Source: Rhizobiales bacterium UBA3584 (GTDB lineage: Bacteria > Pseudomonadota > Alphaproteobacteria > Rhizobiales > Devosiaceae). Taken from it: a DNA stretch of 64,000 bases. Positions 27,582 through 36,776 of the stretch are shown here, one piece after another. The translations under genes and the position numbers were made by a program. The first letter of the stretch is position 1, and every line of letters starts with the position of its first letter. Under the pieces are notes generated by a model. That model saw only the letters and a list, made by a program, of their open reading frames with translations. It did not search any database and was not told the DNA's origin. The stretch covers positions 1,248 through 65,247 of the forward strand of contig DFMV01000018.1 in the NCBI GenBank assembly GCA_002375765.1, written 5' to 3'.

Positions 27582-28289
27582 TCAACCCGATACCAGACGC
27601 TGGCGGCTGATCGGGTAAAGCCTCTCGCGGCCCAGCATCATCACCTGAATGCAAGCGCGGTCGAACAACCCGGCAAAGGCGGGCGAAAGCACATTGAGAC
27701 TTCCTGTGGACGCTCCATAGGCGGGCAGTATCAGAAGGTTCTCATCCCACACAAAACATGGCCGGCGCGAGGACTTGCCATTCATCGACACCCGCGCCGC
27801 CGGGTGGAGATGACCGGCGATCAAACCGGCAACTCCCGCCTGCGGCTCATGACGCAGTAAACAACCCGAAACAGCCAGTTCGCCGCAGCAGGTGCCGCCG
27901 AGCGTATGGGGCGCGGGGTCGTGATTGCCGGCGATCCAAACCCAATCAATCTGCGCAACGAGGCCAGCCAGTCGCTCGCGATCATGGACCATGAGCGTTG
28001 TAGTGCCCTCGTCGCGATGGAAACTATCACCCAACGCAAAGATGCGCCGTGCACGCGTGAGCGCAACATCGCGATCGAGCCGTTTGAGCGTCATCGACGT
28101 GTCGTAGGGCGGCAGCAACTGGCCCGAGCGCGCATAGCTTGACAGCTTTTCGAGATGAAGATCGGCAACGAGCAGGGCTTCGGCGTCCGGCCAGTAGAGC
28201 GCACCCGAGGGTAGCGGGAGAAAGGTTTCGCCCGCAAATCGGATCGTTTCCTGCATCTCGGTGCCGCCAACGGGCTGAGCCTGTGCCAA
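27582..28289 (-). CDS. pdeM: ligase-associated DNA damage response endonuclease PdeM
   Basis: The metallophosphoesterase is 235 residues if begun at TTG 28289, three bases after the lhr stop; the ATG of MQETIRFAGE at 28256 is the alternative. Metal-binding motifs are in order: VADLHLEK (D-x-H), ALGDSFHRDEG (GD), WIAGNHDPAP (GNHD) and GHLHPA (GHxH). PdeM-type enzymes are encoded with Lhr helicases and often with ATP-dependent DNA ligase in bacterial repair clusters. No ligase gene lies next to it in this window. Confidence 0.9.
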   Translation of the reverse strand: MAQAQPVGGTEMQETIRFAGETFLPLPSGALYWPDAEALLVADLHLEKLSSYARSGQLLPPYDTSMTLKRLDRDVALTRARRIFALGDSFHRDEGTTTLMVHDRERLAGLVAQIDWVWIAGNHDPAPHTLGGTCCGELAVSGCLLRHEPQAGVAGLIAGHLHPAARVSMNGKSSRRPCFVWDENLLILPAYGASTGSLNVLSPAFAGLFDRACIQVMMLGRERLYPISRQRLVSG

Positions 28290-28292
28290 TTG

Positions 28293-30794
28293 CTATCCCT
28301 GGTTCGTCGGAATATCTGTGCCGATCGCCTCTGCGATCAAATCCTCTGCAGCCTCGCGCAGAACCGCTTCGCGCGCTTCCCCAAAGATCGGCTCCTTGCC
28401 GATGTCGAGCAGTACAGGTACCGCAAGAGGCGAGATTCGGTCCAGCCGCTTGTGCCTGATGTGCCGCCTGATGCGTCTCAGGGCGAGCCCGAGACGTTCG
28501 ATATCGAGCAATCCCCGCGCAGCATCGCGCCGCGTGGCTTCGATCAGAATATGATCGGGCTCGTGCTGGTAGAGCACGTCATAGATGATGTCCGAGCTTA
28601 CGGTGATCTGACGCCCCGATTTTTCCTTGCCCGGATGCCGACGCTCGATAAGCCCCGAAATGATAGCACAATTTCGGAAGGTTCGCTTCATCAGCGCCGA
28701 CTCATCGAGCCAGGCCTCCAGATCGTCACCCAGCATATCCTCATCGAACAATTGATCGAGCGAAAGCCGATCCGAAGCGATCAACGCTCCAAGGTCGGCG
28801 GCGCACCAGATGGCCAGCGCATAATCGGAAGCGACGAAGCCCAAGGGCTGCGCTCGGGCCCGCTCGAGCCTTCGCGTTAGCAACATTCCCAATGTCTGAT
28901 GGGCCAGGCGTCCCTCGAAGGGATAGCAGACCATGTAGTGCTTGTCGGCACGCGGAAATGTTTCCACCAAAAGGCTGTCGCTGTCGGGCAGCACCGAAGC
29001 GTAATTTTGCAGGTCCAGCCACTCGCGCACCTGATCGGGCAGGACACGCCAACCCTCTGGATCGGCGAGGATCTTGCGCACCTTGTCGGCCAGAAAGGTC
29101 GAGAGCGGAAATTTTCCGCCCATATAAGAGGGAATTTTCGGATTGTCGGAAAACGAGCGCGACACATAGGCCTCGGTTTCCACGACCCCCTCGAAGGCAA
29201 CGATCTCGCCGCCGAACATGAAGGTGTCACCGCGCACGAGTTGATCGATGAAATACTCCTCGATCTCTCCCAACATCCTGCCCCCGCGCCCGATCGGCCC
29301 TGTCGTTGCGCCCTTGCGCACACCGCGGGCCCGCACCAGCCGCACCTTGAGCATTGGCTCCTCGACAATGGTGCCGACATTAAGCCGGTACTGTTGGGCG
29401 ATCTGTGGATTGGCAATCCGCCAGAGCCCGTCGGCGGTCTTGCGCAGCTTTGCAAACCGTTCATAGGCCCGTAGCGCGTATCCACCGGTCGAAACGAAAT
29501 CGAGAACCCGGTGAAATTTTTCTCGCGTCAGGTCCTTGTAGGGCCAGGCCGAGATGATTTCGGCAAAAGTTTCATCCTCATCAAGGGGGTCGGCGCAGGC
29601 TCGCCCCAGAATGTGCTGGGCGAGCACGTCCAGACCGCCGGACAGAGGTGTTTCGCTGTCCTGCGCACCCTCGGCCACGGCCTCCAGCGCCGCCTCGCAT
29701 TCGAGCACTTCGAACCGGTTGGCGGGAACGAACATGGCTTTGGACGGTTCGTCGAGCCGGTGGTTGGCGCGCCCGATCCTCTGGAGCATGCGTGACGCCC
29801 CCTTTGGCGCGCCGACCTGCACGACCAGATCGACGTCGCCCCAGTCGATGCCCAGATCGAGCGTTGAGGTACAGACGACGGCGCGCAGCACGCCAGACAC
29901 CATGGCACTTTCGACCTTGCGGCGCTGTTCGACCGAGAGCGAACCGTGATGGAGCGCAATCGGCAGCGCCTCGTCGTTGATTGCCCAGAGGTTCTGGAAC
30001 AGCATCTCGGCCTGCGATCGCGTGTTGACGAACAGCAGTGTCGTGCCGTGCTGTTTGATCGTTGCGTAAAGGTCGGGCACCGCATAGGCGGCGGAATGGC
30101 CCGCCCAGGGCAGTCTCTCCTCGCTGGCGAGGATCGAAAGCTGCGGCGCTGCGCCGCCGGGCGCATTAAGCAGCACCGCCGGATTTGGCGCGACAGGCGC
30201 AGCGATCCAATCTCGCAGGATTTCGGGCTGGGCGACAGTCGCCGAAAGCGCGGTGACCTTCACATCGGGCGACAATCTGGCCAGTCGCGCGACACCAAGG
30301 CTGAGCAGGTCGCCGCGTTTGGAGGTGACGAGCGCGTGCAATTCATCGAGCACGACACGCCGCAGGCTTCCGAACAGCCTGACGCTGTCGGGATGGCTTA
30401 AGAGCAGCGCCAGTTGTTCGGGCGTCGTCATCAGGATGTGTGGTGGATCGAAGCGCTGGCGCTGACGGCGCGAGGCGGGCGTGTCTCCGGTCCGGGTTTC
30501 GACCTTGATCTTCAATCCCATTTCGCGCACCGGATCGCCCAGATTGCGCGCCACATCGACGGCCAGCGCCTTGAGCGGTGAAATGTAGAGCGTGTGCAGC
30601 CCTTCCATGGGGCTGCCGATCAAATCCTCAATGGAGGGCAGGAACCCAGCCAGCGTCTTGCCCGCCCCCGTCGGAGCGATTAGCAACACCGAATTGCCGG
30701 CTCGTTCGGCTTCGAGCACTGCCAATTGGTGCGGGCGTGCCTGCCAGCCCTTGGCGGCAAACCAGTCGGCAACAATGGGTGAAAGTGCGGTCAC
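28293..30794 (-). CDS. lhr: ligase-associated DEXH-box helicase Lhr
   Basis: The 833-residue superfamily 2 helicase has a Q-like region (PRPHQ-type, here ARPHQLAVL), Walker A LIAPTGAGKTLAGFLP, DELH in VVLDELHALV, SALSATV-type motif III and motif VI IGRANHRL. A winged-helix/DUF domain fills about 450-800, the Lhr core arrangement. Lhr proteins unwind RNA-DNA and branched DNA in repair. It forms a two-gene operon with pdeM (3-base gap). Confidence 0.95.
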   Translation of the reverse strand: MTALSPIVADWFAAKGWQARPHQLAVLEAERAGNSVLLIAPTGAGKTLAGFLPSIEDLIGSPMEGLHTLYISPLKALAVDVARNLGDPVREMGLKIKVETRTGDTPASRRQRQRFDPPHILMTTPEQLALLLSHPDSVRLFGSLRRVVLDELHALVTSKRGDLLSLGVARLARLSPDVKVTALSATVAQPEILRDWIAAPVAPNPAVLLNAPGGAAPQLSILASEERLPWAGHSAAYAVPDLYATIKQHGTTLLFVNTRSQAEMLFQNLWAINDEALPIALHHGSLSVEQRRKVESAMVSGVLRAVVCTSTLDLGIDWGDVDLVVQVGAPKGASRMLQRIGRANHRLDEPSKAMFVPANRFEVLECEAALEAVAEGAQDSETPLSGGLDVLAQHILGRACADPLDEDETFAEIISAWPYKDLTREKFHRVLDFVSTGGYALRAYERFAKLRKTADGLWRIANPQIAQQYRLNVGTIVEEPMLKVRLVRARGVRKGATTGPIGRGGRMLGEIEEYFIDQLVRGDTFMFGGEIVAFEGVVETEAYVSRSFSDNPKIPSYMGGKFPLSTFLADKVRKILADPEGWRVLPDQVREWLDLQNYASVLPDSDSLLVETFPRADKHYMVCYPFEGRLAHQTLGMLLTRRLERARAQPLGFVASDYALAIWCAADLGALIASDRLSLDQLFDEDMLGDDLEAWLDESALMKRTFRNCAIISGLIERRHPGKEKSGRQITVSSDIIYDVLYQHEPDHILIEATRRDAARGLLDIERLGLALRRIRRHIRHKRLDRISPLAVPVLLDIGKEPIFGEAREAVLREAAEDLIAEAIGTDIPTNQG

Positions 30795-30842
30795 GATATC
30801 GGCAGCTATTTAATTGGCCATTGTCGGCGCCTATGTGGCATC

Positions 30843-31181
30843 ATGAGCAGAATCGATGGACCCGATGGACCGATGCCCGACACTATGGACAACCGTGAGA
30901 CAAATCAAAGAGCGAGCTGGCTGGAATCGTTTCTTGGCGGAACGCCGGGACGGGTCGTTGTCCGACTGATTCTGATGAGCTTGGTCGTGGGCTTTTTGAT
31001 GTCGATCTTCGGGATCAGCCCGGACGCTATTTTCCGCTCTATTCAAGGCTTCATCAATTCGATCTTCGACAACGGGTTCGGGGTTTTCCGCGACGCCTTC
31101 GTCTATATGCTGACCGGAGCGGTGATCGTTCTGCCGTTGTGGTTCATTGGACGCCTGATGGCGGCCGGGCGGCGGCGCTAG
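30843..31181 (+). CDS. DUF6460 family membrane protein
   Basis: The 112-residue protein has a hydrophilic N-terminus, then FLGGTPGRVVVRLILMSLVVGFLMSIFGISP, a first membrane helix, and MLTGAVIVLPLWFIGRLM, a second. This arrangement is that of DUF6460, a small Hyphomicrobiales membrane family of unknown role. It diverges from lhr with 48 bases between the start codons. Confidence 0.8.
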   Translation: MSRIDGPDGPMPDTMDNRETNQRASWLESFLGGTPGRVVVRLILMSLVVGFLMSIFGISPDAIFRSIQGFINSIFDNGFGVFRDAFVYMLTGAVIVLPLWFIGRLMAAGRRR

Positions 31182-31277
31182 CGCATAGCCTGTTGAGCAG
31201 ATCGGCGGCGGCAATTAGGATGGCACGAGCGACACTCTCCGCCGCGCCCCAATTTAAAGCCATTCAAGGTTCTGCCC

Positions 31278-32045
31278 ATGTCTCCCGTCATCTTCATCAC
31301 CGGCGCCACGTCGGGCTTCGGCGCGGCCACCGCGCGGCTTTTTGCAAAGAACGGCTGGAAGGTGATCGCCACGGGCCGCAGGCGTGAGCGGCTGGCCGAG
31401 CTTGAGGCCGAGTTCCCCGAAATCGTCCACGGCATCGAAATGGATTTGACCGACAAGGCCTCGATAAAACGCGCGGTCGCGGCGATCCCGGAAAATTTCA
31501 AACCGATCACCTGCCTGTTCAACAATGGCGGGCTGGCCCTGGGCACGGGCGCCGTCCCGGAGGTCGATACCGATCAATGGCAGACCATGATCGACACCAA
31601 CATCGTGGGCCTGCTGCATACGACCCTCGAGGTGCTGCCGCTCGTCAAGCAAGTGAGCCGAGGCTCCTCGATCATCAATGTCGGATCGATCGCCGGGCGC
31701 TTTGCCTATACCGGCGGCAACGTCTATGGGGCGACAAAGGCCTTCGTGCATCAGTTTTCGATGAATTTACGCACCGACACCATGGGGACAGGCATTCGCA
31801 TCACATCGCTTGAACCGGGGCATGCGAAATCGGAATTCACCGCAGTACGCACGGGCGGGGATTTCGAGGCCAACGAGAAAATGTATGCCGACAACGAACC
31901 GCTGCTGCCCGAGGACATCGCCAATACCGTCTGGTGGCTGGCCAACCTGCCCGCGCACGTGAACGTTAATTCCATCGAGATCATGCCGGTCTGCCAGGTC
32001 CCAACCCGGCCGGTTCTGCTCAAAACGAGCGACTTTGAGAATTAG
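31278..32045 (+). CDS. SDR family NAD(P)-dependent oxidoreductase (YdfG-like)
   Basis: The 255-residue Rossmann-fold enzyme has the nucleotide motif TGATSGFGAA, an Arg-rich loop (ATGRRRERL) that favours NADP, and the catalytic Ser (INVGSIAG) and YGATK. It is closest to the YdfG class, which reduces or oxidises 3-hydroxy acids such as L-allo-threonine. The usual NNAG motif reads NNGG here (FNNGGLALG), a mild change. A MATE exporter follows after 53 bases. Confidence 0.93.
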   Translation: MSPVIFITGATSGFGAATARLFAKNGWKVIATGRRRERLAELEAEFPEIVHGIEMDLTDKASIKRAVAAIPENFKPITCLFNNGGLALGTGAVPEVDTDQWQTMIDTNIVGLLHTTLEVLPLVKQVSRGSSIINVGSIAGRFAYTGGNVYGATKAFVHQFSMNLRTDTMGTGIRITSLEPGHAKSEFTAVRTGGDFEANEKMYADNEPLLPEDIANTVWWLANLPAHVNVNSIEIMPVCQVPTRPVLLKTSDFEN

Positions 32046-32098
32046 ATCGGAGCAGAATCGGATAGCGTAGTCATCCCTCCTCTTCCCGGTTCCCTTCG

Positions 32099-33436
32099 AT
32101 GAGCATATCGGTTCACCCCTTCGAGGTTCACCATCGCGATGTGTGGGCCATAGCCGTTCCGGCGTCGGTGGCGTTTATCACCGAGCCGGTGGCGGGCATC
32201 ATCGATACCGCCGTCATCGGGCAGTTGGGCGATGCGGGGCTGCTGGGAGGGCTTTCGCTCGGTGCCGCGGCGTTCAGTGTCGTGTTCGCCCTGGCCTTTT
32301 TCCTGCGCTTTGGAACGGCTGGGCTGACGGCACAGGCGGTCGGCGCGCGCGATCCGCTCGACGGGCTGCTTCATGTGGTGCGCGCCATGGTCGCTGCAGC
32401 CCTGTTGAGTGCGCTACTTCTGGCGCTCTCCTATCCCATCTATCTCGGGTTTGCAGCCGCGCTGGCTCCGCCACCCGATGCTGCGGGGGCGTTTGCCGAG
32501 TATATGGGCATACGCATGTGGTCGGTGCCGTTCGTGCTCATCAATTTTGTGCTGCTGGGATGGTTTTACGGCCGGGCCGATGCGCGCACCGGCATGTGGC
32601 TGCAGATTCTTATCAACGTCATCAATATCATGCTCAGCGTCTGGTTCGTTTTGGAGCTGGGCTGGGGCGTTCCCGGTGTCGCCTGGGCCACCGTTATCGG
32701 GCAAGGCGTTGCCGCTGTCGCCGGGGTGGTCCTCGCCATCCATCATTATGGCGGCATCAAGCCGATCCTTGCCAATACGACCCTTGCTGCCCTGCTCGAC
32801 GTTGCAGCGATCAAACGGATGATCGGTTTGAGCCGAGATCTTATTATCCGTTCGGCAGCTTTGATGGGCGCCTTCGCCTATTTCGCCGCACAAGGGGCGC
32901 GCATGGGCGAGATCGAATTGGCGTCCAACGCAATTCTGCTGCAACTGTTTTCGGTCTCGGCATTCTTTCTCGACGGCATTGCCACGGCCTCCGAGCAATT
33001 GTGCGGCAAGGCGGTCGGGGCGCGCTGGCGTCCGGCTTTCGAGCGCGCGACCAAACTCACGCTGGGCTGGGGCCTGCTGATTGCGGGGATGCTGAGCGCT
33101 CTTTTGCTCAGTTTTGGATGGTTGGCTATCGATCTGATGACCACCAACGCCCAAGTGCGCGAAATGGCCCGGGTCTATCTGATGATGGCAGCCCTGACCC
33201 CGCTCACCGGGATGCCCGCCTTCGTCTATGACGGCGTGATGATCGGCGCGACCTTCAACGTCACAATGCGCAACGGGATGATCGTTTCGCTCATTGTCTA
33301 TCTTGCAACCGCCATGATCCTGCAGCCGTTCCTGGGTCTTTGGGGGTTGTGGATCGCGCTGCATGTGCTGCTGCTCGTGCGAGCCGGCATTTATGCACTC
33401 GCCATCGAACGGCGGAAGAACGAGATTTTCGCCTAG
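32099..33436 (+). CDS. MATE family efflux transporter (DinF-like)
   Basis: The 445-residue protein has about twelve membrane helices in two bundles. Typical MATE segments are AVPASVAFITEPVAGIIDTAVIGQLGD at the start and DGIATASEQLCGKAVGAR at the start of the second half. It belongs to the DinF subclass, exporting cationic or organic compounds against sodium or protons. Its end overlaps the convergent pyrD stop by 4 bases. Confidence 0.93.
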   Translation: MSISVHPFEVHHRDVWAIAVPASVAFITEPVAGIIDTAVIGQLGDAGLLGGLSLGAAAFSVVFALAFFLRFGTAGLTAQAVGARDPLDGLLHVVRAMVAAALLSALLLALSYPIYLGFAAALAPPPDAAGAFAEYMGIRMWSVPFVLINFVLLGWFYGRADARTGMWLQILINVINIMLSVWFVLELGWGVPGVAWATVIGQGVAAVAGVVLAIHHYGGIKPILANTTLAALLDVAAIKRMIGLSRDLIIRSAALMGAFAYFAAQGARMGEIELASNAILLQLFSVSAFFLDGIATASEQLCGKAVGARWRPAFERATKLTLGWGLLIAGMLSALLLSFGWLAIDLMTTNAQVREMARVYLMMAALTPLTGMPAFVYDGVMIGATFNVTMRNGMIVSLIVYLATAMILQPFLGLWGLWIALHVLLLVRAGIYALAIERRKNEIFA

Positions 33437-34536
33437 ATCGCTATTCTGCCTTCAGCCCAGTCCTTGACCGCCACGCCAGTGAGTCCCGATACATTGGAAA
33501 GCCTGCGTTCAATAACGGCCTGCGCGAGCCCGGACTTGATCTCCTCGACCATCTCGAGCCCGCCATAGACCAGAGCCGAATAGAGCTGGACAACATTGGC
33601 GCCCGCCTCGAGTTTGGCAATGGCGCTTTGGGCCGAGTGAATGCCGCCCACGCCGATCAGCGGGAATTCCGGACCAAGACGCAAGCGCATCTGGGCCAGG
33701 CGCCGTGTTGCCAGATTGAACAACGGCCTGCCCGAAAGCCCGCCTGTTTCGCCGGCGTTTTCGAGACCGGCTACCGTGTCGCGCGAAATTGTCGTGTTGG
33801 AAACGATCAGCCCGTCGATGCCGCTTTTGAGCACTGTTTTAGCGACGGAATCCATTTCAGCTTCATCAAGATCCGGTGCGATCTTGAGCAGTATCGCGGT
33901 CTGGCGTGGCTGGGCAGCCCGGGTTTCCATCAGAGCGGCCAGCAGGCGCTTGAGTGCGTCTTCCGCCTGAAGATTGCGCAGGCCGGGCGTGTTGGGCGAG
34001 GAGATGTTGGCCGTAAGGTAATCGGCAAGCGGCGAGAAGGTCTTCACGCCAGCAATGTAATCGGCAACGAAGTCCTCGCTGTCCTTATTGGCACCGATAT
34101 TGACGCCAACGACCTCGCCCAGCGTCCGGTCCTTGAGCCGTTCGAAAGCGGCTTGATGACCTTCGTTGTTAAATCCCAGTCGGTTGATAACACCCATCGC
34201 ATCGGGGATGCGGAATACTCTTGGGGTAGGATTTCCCTTTTGGGGTCGCGGGGTGACCGTTCCGACTTCCACAAAACCGAAACCGGCCCTGGCGAGCGGT
34301 GCGAACACTTCGGCATTCTTGTCAAAACCCGGTGCCATGCCAATGGGATTGGGCAGCTCCAGTCCGCAGAATGAGATGGCCAGGCTTGTCGGTGAGGGCG
34401 CTCCGGACGGCACCAGGCCGAATTTGAGCGCGTTGATTGTCGCCCTGTGTGCAGTTTCGGCATCCATGCGCATCAGAGCGTCCTGCGCCAGCTTCTGAAC
34501 CGTAGCGTTGCGCAGAAAATCACCTATGCCCATCAT
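33433..34536 (-). CDS. pyrD: dihydroorotate dehydrogenase (quinone), class 2
   Basis: PyrD oxidises dihydroorotate to orotate with FMN and passes electrons to membrane quinone in pyrimidine synthesis. The 367-residue protein carries the class 2 N-terminal helical extension (FLRNATVQKLAQDAL), the FMN and substrate segments NPIGMAPGFDKNAEV, GVNIGANKDS, NISSPNTPGLRNLQ, LLKIAPDLDE, SNTT and IGVGGIHS. DUF952 follows with an ATGA overlap. Confidence 0.97.
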   Translation of the reverse strand: MMGIGDFLRNATVQKLAQDALMRMDAETAHRATINALKFGLVPSGAPSPTSLAISFCGLELPNPIGMAPGFDKNAEVFAPLARAGFGFVEVGTVTPRPQKGNPTPRVFRIPDAMGVINRLGFNNEGHQAAFERLKDRTLGEVVGVNIGANKDSEDFVADYIAGVKTFSPLADYLTANISSPNTPGLRNLQAEDALKRLLAALMETRAAQPRQTAILLKIAPDLDEAEMDSVAKTVLKSGIDGLIVSNTTISRDTVAGLENAGETGGLSGRPLFNLATRRLAQMRLRLGPEFPLIGVGGIHSAQSAIAKLEAGANVVQLYSALVYGGLEMVEEIKSGLAQAVIERRLSNVSGLTGVAVKDWAEGRIAI

Positions 34537-34877
34537 GAAATCTCCGGCAGATCGAACCCACCATCCGGCCGGGCAGCGAGATCTCGCTCTGCAATGACCG
34601 CTGCCATCGGCAATGGCGCATAAAGGTGGGGGAAAAGCTGCCCGCCGCGCGAGGGCTCCCAGACGAGGTCAGTGCCGATCAGGTCGGGATCGATTGTCGC
34701 CAGAACCAGCCCGGAGGCGCCGCGATAGTGTTTTTCAAGCGTTTCGGCCAACTGGGTGGCGGTCGAAAAATGGATATAGCCATCGGCCATATCGACCGGA
34801 GTTCCCACCAATTGTCCCGCGCCGCGCGCGGTTGTCCAGTCCTGGGTGGCAGCGATTTTATAGATCGGTTCGGCCAT
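34533..34877 (-). CDS. DUF952 domain protein
   Basis: The 114-residue protein starts MAEPIYKIAATQDW after AGGAGAATTT, which decides against the longer frame to 34925. The DUF952 signature DGYIHFSTATQLAETLEKHY and FPHLYAPLPMAAV is present. The family is related to ADP-ribosyl transferase folds, but its function is unknown. Its stop overlaps the pyrD start by four bases. If pyrD lies downstream in transcript order it is translated from the same mRNA. Confidence 0.88.
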   Translation of the reverse strand: MAEPIYKIAATQDWTTARGAGQLVGTPVDMADGYIHFSTATQLAETLEKHYRGASGLVLATIDPDLIGTDLVWEPSRGGQLFPHLYAPLPMAAVIAERDLAARPDGGFDLPEIS

Positions 34878-35018
34878 AAATTCTCCTATGGTGCTTGGTC
34901 TAACGGGCTGTGAGGGCCCTGCCAAGCTTGGAAATATCTTTACAAGCGACTAACGAGGTATTAGGACTAGTTTCCGAACTATAGGGATATTATTCCTTTT
35001 TCTGGAACCTGATTGTCC

Positions 35019-35654
35019 ATGTTGTCTCATCGCGCCATATGGGAAGCTCTCGATAGCCTGGCCGACCGGCACGGCCTGTCGGCGTCGGGTCTTGCCAAGC
35101 TGGCGGGGCTGGATGCCACCGCGTTCAATCCGTCCAAGCGCGTCAGCAAGGATGGGCGTGAGCGTTGGCCGTCCACCGAATCGATTGCCAAGGTGCTCGA
35201 GGCGACCAGCGAAAATTTCGATTCCCTGCTTTCGGGCGGACTGAATTACAGCCAGAGCGCGGCGGCCAGCCGGGCGGTTCCGCTGCTGGGTTTTGCGCAG
35301 GCCGGATCGGGCGGCTATTTCGATGCTGCGGGCTTTCCGGTCGGTCAGGGATGGGATGAGGTCCGCTTTCCCGGCCTGGGTGACGGCACAGCCTATGCGC
35401 TTGAAGTGACTGGTGAATCCATGCAGCCGCTCTATCGGGACGGTGACTATATCATCGTCTCGCCCACCGAACAGTTGCGGCGCGGCGACCGGGTGGTGGC
35501 GCGCACGCAGGATGGGGAGGTGATGGCCAAGATTTTGCACCGGCGCACCGAAAAACAGATCGAATTGCATTCGATCAATCCCGATCACCCGCCGAGAATC
35601 TTCAAGCCCGAAGAAATCGACTGGATCGCCCGGATTCTGTGGGCCAGCCAGTAG
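35019..35654 (+). CDS. helix-turn-helix regulator with S24 (LexA-like) peptidase domain
   Basis: The 211-residue protein starts at ATG 35019 (MLSHRAIWEALDSLADRHGLSASGLAKLAGLDATAFN), a Cro-type helix-turn-helix. The C-terminal S24 domain keeps the catalytic dyad: Ser in VTGESMQPLYRDGDYII and Lys in EVMAKILHRR. The cleavage-site region probably lies near FAQAGSGGYFD (Ala-Gly pair). This is the design of phage-type repressors that self-cleave with RecA after DNA damage. No phage genes are nearby, and it appears as a stand-alone chromosomal regulator, which is common in this order. Confidence 0.9.
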   Translation: MLSHRAIWEALDSLADRHGLSASGLAKLAGLDATAFNPSKRVSKDGRERWPSTESIAKVLEATSENFDSLLSGGLNYSQSAAASRAVPLLGFAQAGSGGYFDAAGFPVGQGWDEVRFPGLGDGTAYALEVTGESMQPLYRDGDYIIVSPTEQLRRGDRVVARTQDGEVMAKILHRRTEKQIELHSINPDHPPRIFKPEEIDWIARILWASQ

Positions 35655-35681
35655 CAGCCGCCCACAGCACGGTTTGAGCAA

Positions 35682-36098
35682 TCAACACCCGGCACGCATA
35701 AGCAGATCGTCGATGATGATCGGGGTTGCGGGTATCGACGGCCAGGTTTCCGTATCCGGCGCGCCTGCGGAAATCGCCGCCCAGGCAGTATCGTTGCCGA
35801 CGCTGAATGACCCCGTGCACGACACCGACAAACCTGCGCTCCGAGCCTGTGCCAGAAGATGAGCCGCACTCTCGGCCACGCTGGTGAGATAGAAGCTGAG
35901 GCGCTCACGCGCATTGGCTTCGCTGCCGGCCCGGGCTATCAGATCGGCAACATGGGCAACCGAGATCTGTCCTTGCCCTGTGCGCCCCGGAAACTGTGCC
36001 ATGGCATGAGTGGAAGCGAGGAACGGCAACGTTGCCAACGCAGTGAGAACGGCACGCGCAAAGCTGGCGCCGGATGGGGAAATTTCTGGGAAGCTCAT
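35682..36098 (-). CDS. secreted hypothetical protein
   Basis: The 138-residue protein starts at MSFPEISPSGASFARAVL (AAGGAG seven bases upstream). A signal peptide ends near STHAMAQ. The mature part contains NARERLSFYLTSVAESAAHLL and two Cys residues far apart (SVSCTGSF and the terminal C). I do not recognise the family. Confidence 0.6.
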   Translation of the reverse strand: MSFPEISPSGASFARAVLTALATLPFLASTHAMAQFPGRTGQGQISVAHVADLIARAGSEANARERLSFYLTSVAESAAHLLAQARSAGLSVSCTGSFSVGNDTAWAAISAGAPDTETWPSIPATPIIIDDLLMRAGC

Positions 36099-36146
36099 CG
36101 AAAACTCCTTCTTGCACGATGAAAGAGTCATATCGTTTTGCATATA

Positions 36147-36172
36147 AAATTTATTGTTAAACAATAATTTTT
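36147..36172. promoter_or_regulatory. AT-rich inverted repeat between divergent genes
   Basis: ATTGTT-A-AACAAT (36153-36165) is a perfect 13-base palindrome, extended imperfectly by A/T flanks to about 26 bases. It lies between the secreted-protein gene and the DUF2975 gene. The window is otherwise GC-rich, so this block stands out as a promoter or operator region, perhaps for the XRE regulator at 36777. Confidence 0.45.
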
Positions 36173-36188
36173 ATGCTCTTCTATCGCA

Positions 36189-36767
36189 ATGATAGGCACA
36201 ATGGAGTTTTCCGTGATGACCATGAGCATGTCCGGCAGGCCCGAGGGAAGGCTGCGCATCGTACTTTTAACTCTGAGGATTGCCGCGCTGTTGGTGGCGG
36301 TCGCGTTGCCGATCGCGCTGACATCGTTCTGGCTTTTCGTCGATCCTTCAGGGGTCTCGGCGCTTGTGCCGTTGCCGGGCAAGCCGCAGATATTGCTTGG
36401 CAATTTTGAGCGAATTGCCGGACTTTCGCTTTCGATGCTCCCCGTCGGCATCCTAATATTCGGCCTGATCCGGCTTAGAGCATATCTGGCGGCTCTATTA
36501 CAGGGCGCGATATTTTCAGGCGCCACTTCCCGAGCTTTGAAAGATTTCGCCCTAGCTGTCGGGGCAAGTGTATTGGCGCGTCCTATTATTTCCGCCGTTC
36601 TGAGTGTGGTATTGACCTGGTCCGCACCGCCGGGTCAACAGACTCTGTCTTTCAGCCTATCACTGGACACTGTTCTGTTGCTGATTTTTGCGGCAACTAT
36701 CGGGCTTGCTGCATGGACAATGCAATTGGCCACCGCTATCGCCGAAGAAAACTCACGTTTCGTTTGA
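36189..36767 (+). CDS. DUF2975 family membrane protein
   Basis: The product is about 190 residues, with several possible ATG starts in the first 15 codons. Four membrane helices are visible (IAALLVAVALPIALTSFWLFV; LSLSMLPVGILIFGLIRL; VLARPIISAVLSVVLTW; TVLLLIFAATIGLAAWTMQLA), and the end AIAEENSRFV is typical of DUF2975. The following XRE gene begins 9 bases later. DUF2975 and a short XRE regulator form a recurring pair in many bacteria, of unknown signal. Confidence 0.85.
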   Translation: MIGTMEFSVMTMSMSGRPEGRLRIVLLTLRIAALLVAVALPIALTSFWLFVDPSGVSALVPLPGKPQILLGNFERIAGLSLSMLPVGILIFGLIRLRAYLAALLQGAIFSGATSRALKDFALAVGASVLARPIISAVLSVVLTWSAPPGQQTLSFSLSLDTVLLLIFAATIGLAAWTMQLATAIAEENSRFV

Positions 36768-36776
36768 GGCGAACTC

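Noticed and set aside
32143-33231. 362-codon frame overlapping the MATE exporter
   Set aside because: Cys/Arg/Gly-rich shadow in another frame on the same strand; the MATE frame has clear membrane helices.
35019-35654. S24 repressor as a sign of an integrated phage
   Set aside because: Flanking genes are pyrD, DUF952, a secreted protein and DUF2975/XRE. No integrase, capsid, terminase or attachment site was seen.
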